A stretch of 64,000 bases of DNA, taken from Cupriavidus basilensis (GTDB lineage Bacteria; Pseudomonadota; Gammaproteobacteria; Burkholderiales; Burkholderiaceae). The stretch covers positions 2,232,001 through 2,296,000 of the forward strand of contig NZ_CP062804.1 of assembly GCF_008801925.2 (NCBI RefSeq), read 5' to 3'. Within the stretch, counting starts at the first letter, position 1; each line of letters begins with the position of its first letter. A program made the position numbers and the translations under genes. This document shows positions 26,813 to 34,108 of the stretch, one piece after another. The notes beneath the pieces are model-generated. The model saw nothing but the letters and a program-made list of their open reading frames with translations. It was not told the origin of the DNA and searched no databases.

Positions 26813-27550
26813 ATGTCCGAGCCAGATCTCTTCGAGTCGGAAAACGGCGTCCTGGCGCGCGCCAGGGCGGTATTCGGCAATCCCGATGCCGGTGCCCAGG
26901 CGTACCGCGACACGCTGGGCGAACTGATCGGCTACTACGAGCGGCTGATGCGCGAAACCCGGCGCCTGATACGGCGCAGCGACCGCGAAGAGCTCGAAAT
27001 GAACCGGCTCAACCACCGCCTGCAGGACCTGGCCCGGGAGCTGGAGTTCCGCGCCACGCGCGACACGCTCACCGGCGCGCTGAACCGCGGCGCCATCATC
27101 GAGCGGGCCGGCGCGGTGCTGGCCAGGGACAGCCTGTCGTTGATCGTGCTCGACATCGATCACTTCAAGCGGGTCAACGACTCGATGGGCCACCCTGTCG
27201 GCGATACCGTGATCCGCGGCGTCGTCGACTGCCTGGAGCAATCGGTGCAAGGCGCGGGCGTCATCGGCCGGGTGGGCGGCGAAGAGTTCGCTGCGCTGCT
27301 GCCTGCGTGCGCGCTGGACGCCGCTGTCGAACTGGCGGAGCGCATGCGGCTGCAGATCGAGCAGCATGTGTTTCCGGTCAAGGCAGGGCTGCAGGTGACG
27401 GCTAGTTTCGGCGTGAGCTGGAGCCCCCCTGGGACGAGCTTCGAGCAGGCCTATGCGCGCGCTGACGAGGCCTTATATCAGGCCAAGCGCAGCGGGCGTA
27501 ACCGGGTCGTCAGTCTGCGGGAGAGCGAGCTGGTGGTGCCTTTGCGTTGA
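26813..27550 (+). CDS. siaD: SiaD-type diguanylate cyclase (GGEEF)
   Basis: A 245-residue cyclase that makes cyclic di-GMP. An N-terminal helical stalk (about 30-80, with repeated charged heptads) precedes a GGDEF domain with an intact GGEEF at 155-159 and the substrate-site DIDHFKRVND. No RxxD inhibitory site is visible in the usual position five residues before it. No membrane segment is present, so it depends on SiaC binding for control. It ends the operon. c-di-GMP output suggests control of aggregation or biofilm. Confidence 0.92.
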   Translation: MSEPDLFESENGVLARARAVFGNPDAGAQAYRDTLGELIGYYERLMRETRRLIRRSDREELEMNRLNHRLQDLARELEFRATRDTLTGALNRGAIIERAGAVLARDSLSLIVLDIDHFKRVNDSMGHPVGDTVIRGVVDCLEQSVQGAGVIGRVGGEEFAALLPACALDAAVELAERMRLQIEQHVFPVKAGLQVTASFGVSWSPPGTSFEQAYARADEALYQAKRSGRNRVVSLRESELVVPLR

Positions 27551-27551
27551 G

Positions 27552-27616
27552 GCGCCGCGCCGGTCAGGTTCACGCGAAACGACAAGCCACAAACAAGCCA
27601 CATCATGGCGCGGCGC
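27552..27616. terminator. Inverted repeat between convergent genes
   Basis: GCGCCGCGCC (27552-27561) and GGCGCGGCGC (27607-27616) form a perfect 10-bp inverted repeat with a 45-base loop. It lies between siaD and the convergent sulfonate-binding gene. A terminator role is possible, but the loop is long and there is no T-run. Confidence 0.3.
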
Positions 27617-27649
27617 GCTCGGCGCCACCTGCGGCCGCTCGCGGCCCGG

Positions 27650-28618
27650 TCAGCTCACCGGGTTGGCCTGCACCGCCAGCGGAAAACCGGTATCGAACGT
27701 GGTCCGCACATCCAGCCGCTGCTTGAGCAGCCCGGCCTTCAGGTAGAAATCCGCCGTGCGCTGCTGCTCGGCAATCACTGCCGCATCGATGTTGCGCCAC
27801 TGCGTACGGCGCCGCTCGAACTGCAGCCGCGCGGCTTCGGGCGGGATGCCGATGATGCGTGCCAGCGCCGCTGAAAAGCCGTCCACATGCTGGTACGACC
27901 ACACCTGCGCGCGCACCACGCGCTGCAGGAAATCGCGCAGCACCTCGCGCTTGGCGGCCAGCGCGCTGTCCGTCGCCGCCAGATAGCTCAGGCCGGACCA
28001 CAGCCCGCGCCCGCTCACCAGCACGCGGGCATGACCGCTGGTCTCGGCCAGCGCGGTGTATGGCTCCCATGTGGCCCATGCATCGATCGAGCCGTTGACC
28101 AGCGCCAGCTTGGCGTCGGCCGGCGGCAGGAAGCGCAGGCTGGCGTCCTCGGGCTTCAAGCCGGCCGATTCCAGCGCCTTCAAAGCAACGAAGTGACCAA
28201 TCGAGCCACGGTTGGTGCCGATATTCTTGCCGCGCAGGTCCGCCGCCGTCTTCAAGGGCGAACTGGCGCGTACCAGCACGGCGGTGCCGAACGGGTCCGA
28301 GCGGTTGGCGCCGATGATCTTGATCGGCGTGCCGGCGGCCAGCGCGAAGATGGCGGGCGCGTCGCCGATCGGGCCGGAATCCACCGCGCCGGCGTTCAGC
28401 GCCTCGGCCAGCGGCGCGGCGGCGGGAAACTCCGTCCACTGGATGTCGTAGGCCAGGCCTTTGAGCTCGCCTGCGCTCTCCAGCAAGGCGCGCAGGCCAC
28501 CCTTCTGGTCGCCGGCCTTGAGCACGGGCCGGCCCTGGGCCGACACGGAAAACGGCAAGGTGCAGCTGGCCGCCGCCAATGCGCCGTAGCGCAGGAATTG
28601 TCTTCGGGATGCCGTCAT
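27650..28618 (-). CDS. Aliphatic sulfonate/taurine-type periplasmic binding protein
   Basis: A 322-residue SsuA-like protein. The start SRRQFLRYGALAAASCTLPFSVSAQG shows a Tat-like twin-arginine signal. An alternative ATG at 28633 adds five residues. The binding fold is clear from the LADLRGKNIGTNRGS-type hinge (here AADLRGKNIGTNRGSIGHFV) and NGSIDAWATWEPY, hallmarks of the SsuA/TauA/NrtA group. It starts just after the monooxygenase stop (21 bases, or 5 with the longer start). The permease and ATPase are not in this operon. Confidence 0.9.
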   Translation of the reverse strand: MTASRRQFLRYGALAAASCTLPFSVSAQGRPVLKAGDQKGGLRALLESAGELKGLAYDIQWTEFPAAAPLAEALNAGAVDSGPIGDAPAIFALAAGTPIKIIGANRSDPFGTAVLVRASSPLKTAADLRGKNIGTNRGSIGHFVALKALESAGLKPEDASLRFLPPADAKLALVNGSIDAWATWEPYTALAETSGHARVLVSGRGLWSGLSYLAATDSALAAKREVLRDFLQRVVRAQVWSYQHVDGFSAALARIIGIPPEAARLQFERRRTQWRNIDAAVIAEQQRTADFYLKAGLLKQRLDVRTTFDTGFPLAVQANPVS

Positions 28619-28638
28619 GATGCCGCTCGCCATCCCCT

Positions 28639-29748
28639 TCAGGCTGCCTTGCGGCCAGCACCGGAACCAGCGCCGGCCGCGGCTTCGCGCTGCGCCACCA
28701 GCGCGCGCACGCGGGGGATCAGCTCGCGGCCGTAGTCCACGGCATCTTCGAGCGGATCGAAGCCGCGGATCAGGAACGTGGTCACGCCAAGGTCGTAGTA
28801 ATCCAGCAGCGCGTCGGCGACTTGCTCCGGCGTGCCGACCAGCGCGGTGGAGTTGGAGCGCGCACCGGTGAGCTTGGCGATCTCCGTCCACAGGCGCTTG
28901 TCCACGCGCGGGCCCTTGTCGGCGGCGGCCAGCAGGCGGCGCGCGCCTTCGCTTTGCTGCGGCCCGCCCTGCCCCAGGCCAGCCGCCTCGCGCAGGCGGC
29001 GCGTTTGTTCGAGGATGGCATTGGCGCGTGCCCATGCCGCCGTCTCGGTTTGCGCCAGGATCGGCCGGAACGAGACCGAGAAGCGCACCTGCCGCCCATG
29101 CCTGGCCGCCTCGGCGCGCACCCGCGTGGTGATGTCGCGGACCTGCTCGAGCGATTCGCCCCACAGTGCGTACACATCGGCATGACGTCCGGCGACATCA
29201 ATCGCCGCGTCCGAAGCCCCACCGAAGAAGATCGGCACGTGTGGCTGCTGGGCCGGCTTCACTTCGGAGAAGCCCTGGGTGAAGCGGTAATACTTGCCTT
29301 CGTGGTCGAACGGCTTGTCCTGTGTCCAGATGCGCCGCAGGATGCCGAGGTACTCGTCGGTGCGCGCATAGCGCTCGTCGTGGCTGAGGAAATCGCCGTC
29401 GCGCTGCTGCTCGGAATCGGAGCCGCCGGAGATGAAGTGCACGCCAAGCCGGCCACCGCTGAACTGATCAAGCGAGGCGATCTGTCGGGCCGCCAGCGTG
29501 GGCGCGGTAAAGCCCGGCCGGTGTGCGAGCATGAAATGCACGCGCTCGGTCACGGCAGCTGCGTAGGCAATGGTGAGCGTGGCGGACGGGCCGGTGGAGT
29601 GATGCGGCACCAGCACGCGGTCGAAGCCGGCGTTCTCATGCGCTTGCGCAAATGCCCGCACATAGTCTCGATCCACCACCGGGCCGCTGGCCGGATGGAT
29701 CTCCGACTGCTTCTGGCTCTGGATCATGCCAATGATTTCCACGCTCAT
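28639..29748 (-). CDS. ssuD: FMNH2-dependent alkanesulfonate monooxygenase (SsuD/MsuD type)
   Basis: A 369-residue bacterial luciferase-like monooxygenase that should desulfonate alkanesulfonates to aldehyde and sulfite. Start at 29748 after CAGGAGCCTA. Diagnostic segments are VPHHSTGPSATLTIAYAAAVTERVHFMLAHRPGF, the FMN-contacting GGRLGVHFISGGSD and HDERYARTDEYLGILRRIW. It needs a separate FMN reductase, not encoded nearby. It heads a two-gene sulfur-scavenging unit with the binding protein. Expression is presumably induced by sulfate starvation, though no CysB/Cbl site was identified. Confidence 0.92.
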   Translation of the reverse strand: MSVEIIGMIQSQKQSEIHPASGPVVDRDYVRAFAQAHENAGFDRVLVPHHSTGPSATLTIAYAAAVTERVHFMLAHRPGFTAPTLAARQIASLDQFSGGRLGVHFISGGSDSEQQRDGDFLSHDERYARTDEYLGILRRIWTQDKPFDHEGKYYRFTQGFSEVKPAQQPHVPIFFGGASDAAIDVAGRHADVYALWGESLEQVRDITTRVRAEAARHGRQVRFSVSFRPILAQTETAAWARANAILEQTRRLREAAGLGQGGPQQSEGARRLLAAADKGPRVDKRLWTEIAKLTGARSNSTALVGTPEQVADALLDYYDLGVTTFLIRGFDPLEDAVDYGRELIPRVRALVAQREAAAGAGSGAGRKAA

Positions 29749-29986
29749 CGTAGGCTCCTGTTCCTGGTTTGCGATGATTTGAAGCGGCTGCGCGGAAGTT
29801 GCGCGCCGTATCGCCAAAGCATGAACATACGCCGTGGATAGGCGATCTTTAAGGAATAAGAACGAGGGAAGATATGCGGTTTTGCACGATGAGGGACAGC
29901 GCTTGCCTGGCTGGCGCCGAACCAGCGCCATCGTCCGATAGCGCTGGTTCGGGCAGCCGAATGCGATTTCTTTCGACGCCGCGTGA

Positions 29987-30376
29987 TTAGCCGGCAGCCG
30001 CGCTCTTCAAACCATCCGACACGCCTTGTGCCGAGTCCTTGCACCACTGCTTGGCGCCGAGCGGGCTGCTTTCAATCCCTTGTTCCTTGCCGTCCGGCAT
30101 CAGCACGTTGCCGCGCAGCCCGGCGGCCTCGCTGGCTTCGCCACCACTTGTATCTACCCCGGGGATGCCCGCGATCAGGCCGACCATCTTCCTGGCGTTC
30201 TTGACACTGTCGGCTTTCAGGAAGCCCTTTCCGACACAGTAGCTGGTGAGGCCAGCGACGTTGCGGGACATGTCATACATGCCCTTGAGCACGGCCGGGT
30301 CTGCTTGCGCGTGCGCCGGAGCGGCAAGCACGATCATGCTTGCGGCCATCAGGATGGCTGGCATCTTCTTGTTCAT
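29987..30376 (-). CDS. Small secreted protein, unknown function
   Basis: A 129-residue protein with a clear signal peptide (MNKKMPAILMAASMIVLAAPAHA). The mature part is about 106 residues with two cysteines (in SYCVGKGFL and KQWCKDSA) that could form a disulfide. It has no membrane segment or enzyme motif. It resembles unnamed small exported proteins of Burkholderiales. It is divergent from the first of the tandem secreted paralogues, so the shared 168-base gap holds both promoters. Confidence 0.75.
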   Translation of the reverse strand: MNKKMPAILMAASMIVLAAPAHAQADPAVLKGMYDMSRNVAGLTSYCVGKGFLKADSVKNARKMVGLIAGIPGVDTSGGEASEAAGLRGNVLMPDGKEQGIESSPLGAKQWCKDSAQGVSDGLKSAAAG

Positions 30377-30409
30377 GGTTCTCTGCGTTTCCCGTCATTG
30401 GTGCCCGAC

Positions 30410-30438
30410 TTCAATTAGCCGGCGTTGCCAAGTATACT
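30410..30438 (+). promoter_or_regulatory. Possible sigma-70 promoter
   Basis: TTCAAT (30410-30415) and TATACT (30433-30438) are separated by 17 bases. The -10 box is good and the -35 box is weak. Transcription would start near 30445 and pass through the leader hairpin. The second paralogue has TACACT at the same place but no clear -35. Confidence 0.35.
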
Positions 30439-30470
30439 GTCAGTCACATCAGGCTCCGTGACCTACCGTC

Positions 30471-30502
30471 AAAGCGGCCCCTTCAGGGCCCGCTTTCTTG
30501 TT
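30471..30502 (+). promoter_or_regulatory. Leader hairpin with T-rich tail upstream of paralogue 1 (attenuator-like)
   Basis: AAAGCGGCCCC (30471-30481) pairs with GGGCCCGCTTT (30486-30496) apart from one C-C mismatch, followed by CTTGTT. It ends 49 bases before the ATG. The upstream gene is divergent, so this cannot be the terminator of a preceding plus-strand gene. It looks like an intrinsic terminator placed inside the 5' leader. Confidence 0.55.
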
Positions 30503-30544
30503 GATCGGACTGACACCCCCCTCCTACCTTTTCCTCCTCTCTGC

Positions 30545-31444
30545 ATGGCTCTTCGATTTCGTCCCATCCCCTGCGCTCTATCGGCCTTGCTTCTTTCCGC
30601 CGTCGCCGCCTCGCCCCATGCCCTGGCCAACGACTACGTCCTGGTCCCGATCACTGGCAGCGAGCAGGAGACCAGGGAGGTTTCGGCGCTGGAACCAGCC
30701 GTGGCCCGATTCGCCGGCCTGGCCTCCGGCTCCTACTATTGGGAGGACGGTCTGCTGGCCGAGCAACTGCTGACCGGCCTGGCATCGCGCCCGGACAGGC
30801 TCGAGCAGGCGCTGCCCGGTGGCCAGCGCCTGCTAGCGTCGCGCCGGGAGTTTTCCGACGGCGCCGAGCGCGCGGCCGCGCTGGTCGACGCGCGCGGCGA
30901 CGTGCTGGCCGCGGCGCTGGTGCACCGGCAGTGCGGCAAGGAATCCGTCTGCCAGGACAGCCAGCACGCCGTGCTGTCGGTTTTCCTGCGGCCCGGCTTC
31001 GACCGCGCCCAGGCGCAGCCGCTGGTCGCGTGGAGCCAGGATGTGCCCAAGAACCTGATGCTTGGCAAGGGCGAGACGATCGCCACGGTGGAGACCATCA
31101 CGCTGGATGCCGGCCACACGGGCGCCAGCCCGGTCCAGCGCCCCACGGGATTCCCGGCGCAGGTGCCGCTGTACCCGAGGGCGATCCTCTATCGCACCGG
31201 GCAGAATGCACTGAGCGACGCCCGGGCCAGGCGCGTGGTGCGGCTGCAGACCACCGATAGCATCGAGCAGGTACTGGCCTTCTACAAACGGTTGTCGCCG
31301 CCGATGAGGCAGCTGGAGACCGGCAAGAATGACAACAGCGGCTACGTGAGCGGCAAGCGCAAGGGCGTGGCGTTTTCCGTCGAGGCGCAGCGCAATGAAC
31401 ACTTCCCAAGCCTCACCAACGTGGAGGTGGAGATCGCCGACTGA
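30545..31444 (+). CDS. Secreted protein of unknown function, tandem paralogue 1
   Basis: A 299-residue exported protein (signal peptide about 1-27, ending PHALA). No known domain was recognised. Blocks shared with the next gene include SGSYYWEDGLLAEQLLTGL, ALVDARGDVLAAALVHRQCGK, LSVFLRPGFDRAQAQPLVAWSQDVP, QVPLYPRAI and LQTTDSIEQVLAFYKRL. The last is reminiscent of motifs in periplasmic sensor-like proteins, but that is only an impression. Start chosen at 30545, where both paralogues begin MALRFRP. The upstream leader is also duplicated. Confidence 0.8.
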   Translation: MALRFRPIPCALSALLLSAVAASPHALANDYVLVPITGSEQETREVSALEPAVARFAGLASGSYYWEDGLLAEQLLTGLASRPDRLEQALPGGQRLLASRREFSDGAERAAALVDARGDVLAAALVHRQCGKESVCQDSQHAVLSVFLRPGFDRAQAQPLVAWSQDVPKNLMLGKGETIATVETITLDAGHTGASPVQRPTGFPAQVPLYPRAILYRTGQNALSDARARRVVRLQTTDSIEQVLAFYKRLSPPMRQLETGKNDNSGYVSGKRKGVAFSVEAQRNEHFPSLTNVEVEIAD

Positions 31445-31537
31445 GCGCGGCGAGGACGATATCGGCGCCGTTTCAGGCCGGTCGCCCGGCATTACCAAGT
31501 ACACTTACGATCACATCAGGCTTCGCAGCCTCCCGTC

Positions 31538-31569
31538 AAAACGGACCCTCCCGGGCCCGTTTTCTTGTT
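31538..31569 (+). promoter_or_regulatory. Leader hairpin with T-rich tail upstream of paralogue 2 (attenuator-like)
   Basis: AAAACGGACCC (31538-31548) pairs with GGGCCCGTTTT (31553-31563) around a TCCC loop, followed by CTTGTTTA. Relative to the first leader, one stem pair changes G-C to A-T on both sides and the single mismatch keeps its position. This preserves the fold. It ends 43 bases before the ATG of the second paralogue. Confidence 0.55.
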
Positions 31570-31606
31570 TACCGGACTGACAATCCCTACCATTTCTCCT
31601 ATCCGT

Positions 31607-32503
31607 ATGGCTCTTCGATTTCGTCCCGCCTCCTGTGCAGCGCTGGCATTGCTGCTTTCCACCCTCGGCGCCGCGCCCCTTGCCCTGGCCGCGGATGCCG
31701 TCCTGGTCCTGGACAGCAGCCGCCAGCAGGAAACCCGGGAAGCCCCCGCGCTGGATCTCGCCATCACCCGGTTTGCCGGCAATGCGTCCGGTACTTACTA
31801 CTGGGAGGACGGCCTGCTCGCCGAGCAGATCCTGTCGGGGCTGCAGTCGCGCGCCAACCGGGTCCAGCAGGAACTGCCCGATGGCCAGCGCGTGCTGTCG
31901 TCGCGCCGCCAGCTATCGCATGGCGCCGAGCGCGCGGCCGTGCTGGTAGACGAGCGCGGTGACGTGCTGGCTGCAGCGCTGGTGCACCGCGAATGCGGCA
32001 AGGATGGCTGCCAGGACGACCAGCACGGCCGGCTGTCCGTCTTCCTGCGGCCCGGCTTCGATCGTGCCAAGGCGCAACCGCTGGTTGCGTGGAGCCAGGA
32101 CGTGCCCGAAGACCTGCAGACCGACTCCGGCGAGAAGATCACCAAGGTGGAGACCATCACGCTGGATGCCGCCAACACCACGGCCAAGCCGATCAAGCCC
32201 CCCAAGGGATTTTCGTCGCAAGTGCCGCTATACCCGCGGGCCATCGTTCACCGCACCGCGCAGGATGCGCTGAGCAACGCCAAGGCCAACCGTGTGCTGC
32301 GGTTGCAGACTACCGACAGCATCGAGCAGGTGCTGGCCTTCTACAAGCAACTGACGCCGCCGCTGCAGGATGCTGTGTCCGACCTGGATCGCAACACCGG
32401 CTTCATGGCGGGCAAGCGCAAGGGGGTGGCCTTTACCGTCAACCTGAAGCAAGACAAGCACTTCCCGACCATCACCAACATGGAGGTCGAGATCAGCGAA
32501 TGA
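31607..32503 (+). CDS. Secreted protein of unknown function, tandem paralogue 2
   Basis: A 298-residue exported protein, signal peptide about 1-27 (ending PLALA). It aligns with the previous gene along its whole length with almost no gaps: SGTYYWEDGLLAEQILSGL, ERGDVLAAALVHRECGK, LSVFLRPGFDRAKAQPLVAW and LQTTDSIEQVLAFYKQL. It arose by duplication of gene plus leader. The copies have diverged enough to have separate roles. No catalytic motif is apparent. Its end converges on the LprI-type gene 37 bases away. Confidence 0.8.
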   Translation: MALRFRPASCAALALLLSTLGAAPLALAADAVLVLDSSRQQETREAPALDLAITRFAGNASGTYYWEDGLLAEQILSGLQSRANRVQQELPDGQRVLSSRRQLSHGAERAAVLVDERGDVLAAALVHRECGKDGCQDDQHGRLSVFLRPGFDRAKAQPLVAWSQDVPEDLQTDSGEKITKVETITLDAANTTAKPIKPPKGFSSQVPLYPRAIVHRTAQDALSNAKANRVLRLQTTDSIEQVLAFYKQLTPPLQDAVSDLDRNTGFMAGKRKGVAFTVNLKQDKHFPTITNMEVEISE

Positions 32504-32540
32504 TCCGGCTACGGGGCGGCGGGCGGCGGCAAGCGGTGGA

Positions 32541-33989
32541 TTACATATCGTTGTCGCCCTCCATCTTGCCGATCGACGCCTTGATCCCGACAGCGGTGCG
32601 CAAGCCCTTGACGGAATACGTTTGCGCCTGCTCTTGGTCCTCCGGCTTGCGCATCCACAGCTGCGCGAACAGCCCGTCCTTGGGTGAATAGCCGCCAAAC
32701 CAGTCGACCAGTCGTCCGATGTAGCACTGGCGCCCCACCCAGACGGGCATGTCTGCCACGATTTCAAAGGTGTAGTGGCCCGTGCCGTAGCTGTAGTAGG
32801 CACCACGGTCATCGCCCTTGACCGTGTCCGGAACCGGGCAAAGGGGCTTGTCCATGCTGCCGGCATCGCGTGCCACCTCGCTGCTTGCCTGCGCAAGCGC
32901 GCGTGTCAGGGCTGCATGCAGGGTGCTGTCCAGCGTCGCGACCGTGCCCTTCTCTTCGTCCTTCTGGACCTTGGGGATGGAGAGCTGGTAGCGGTAGTGC
33001 ACGGCAAGCCTTGGCACCTCGCCAACCACCGTCAGCGGCCTCAGCAGGTGAACGTTGTCCACCCCGTAGTAGCTGTTCCAGTACGCTACATAGACGCGTC
33101 CGCGCAGGCGGACCCAGTCCGCCGCCTGGTTGGCGCCGCGTCCGTTGATCGAGTAAAGGTAGCCTCCTTCCTCGAACGCGTCGGCCCGGCCCGTCGAGCC
33201 ATCGGCGCCTGCGAATTTTCCGCCCTCCCGCCGCAGCGCGCTCACGAAGGAAAACAGCCCGGTCCCACCGGAATAGGTGTCGATGATGAGATCACGCTGC
33301 CCGTCGCCGTCGATATCCATCAGCGTGTAGGAAGCGTTGCCGTTCTCCCCGCCGCCTTCGATGCCGGAGGCCAGCAAGGCGCGCCATTCGTCGCTGGTGA
33401 CGCCCGGGGGGCGCGTCGCCGGGAAATGCGCGTCGTCGCCCGTCTGCTTGCCGTCTTTCACGTTGGCGAACGTCGTCACGCCCGTCTTGATGCGGATCGC
33501 ATCGAGGGCCTTCTCAAGCGGGAATACCGGCTCGGTCTTGCGCATGGCTTCCACGGCTTGGCGCAGGTCCTCCAGCGCCTGCCGGTCCACGCTGTCCGGC
33601 TTGTAGGCGGCGGCTTCGCGCAGCTGCGCCTGCAATGCCGCAAGTCGCTCGTCATACTGCGCGTTGATACAGCTCTTGTCCGCGCCACACTGATCCCGGG
33701 TCTTCAGCCACGCAAGCTGGGCTTGCCGTAGCGCGGCACGCTGCCGGGCCTGGGCGCTGGCGAGCTTGCCATACACGGCAGAGAGCTTGCTGTCGAGCTT
33801 GCGCAGATCCTCATTGGCGCAGATCGCGATCTCCGTGCTGCTCGCCGCGCGCTCGCATTGCATGCCGGCCTGCGCCGCCTGTGCGGCAGGGACATACAGC
33901 GCCAACAAGGCGATCAGCGACGAGTAATTCCTGATTTTCACATTCACAACGCGCGTTCTCTTCTGAGTGGTTCCAGCCTGGGAAGGCAA
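32541..33989 (-). CDS. Secreted protein with LprI-like (DUF1311) N-terminal domain
   Basis: A 482-residue exported protein. After a hydrophobic signal segment (SLIALLALYVPAAQA), residues about 45-115 form an LprI/DUF1311 lysozyme-inhibitor-like domain with the paired cysteines of QCERAASSTEIAICANEDLRKLD and DQCGADKSCINAQYDERL. The rest includes TLMDIDGDGQRDLIIDTYSGGTG, an FG-GAP-like calcium-binding stretch. The first ATG is at 33989. GTG codons at 33947 and 33941 follow AGAAGAGA and may be the true start, because they put the signal peptide at the N-terminus. Function unknown. Confidence 0.8.
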   Translation of the reverse strand: MPSQAGTTQKRTRVVNVKIRNYSSLIALLALYVPAAQAAQAGMQCERAASSTEIAICANEDLRKLDSKLSAVYGKLASAQARQRAALRQAQLAWLKTRDQCGADKSCINAQYDERLAALQAQLREAAAYKPDSVDRQALEDLRQAVEAMRKTEPVFPLEKALDAIRIKTGVTTFANVKDGKQTGDDAHFPATRPPGVTSDEWRALLASGIEGGGENGNASYTLMDIDGDGQRDLIIDTYSGGTGLFSFVSALRREGGKFAGADGSTGRADAFEEGGYLYSINGRGANQAADWVRLRGRVYVAYWNSYYGVDNVHLLRPLTVVGEVPRLAVHYRYQLSIPKVQKDEEKGTVATLDSTLHAALTRALAQASSEVARDAGSMDKPLCPVPDTVKGDDRGAYYSYGTGHYTFEIVADMPVWVGRQCYIGRLVDWFGGYSPKDGLFAQLWMRKPEDQEQAQTYSVKGLRTAVGIKASIGKMEGDNDM

Positions 33990-34108
33990 GCAGGCACTGC
34001 CCCGTCAACAAGCGCATATGGAAGCGCAATATGCTTCTTTGTGCCGATGCGCACCGGCCGGTAGTCTAGCAAGTCCTTGTTCATGGCAAGCCTGCCGCTA
34101 CCTGCTCC

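Noticed and set aside
30471..30502. Terminator of an upstream plus-strand gene
   Set aside because: The upstream gene (29987-30376) is on the other strand and points away, so the hairpin lies within the leader of the next gene.
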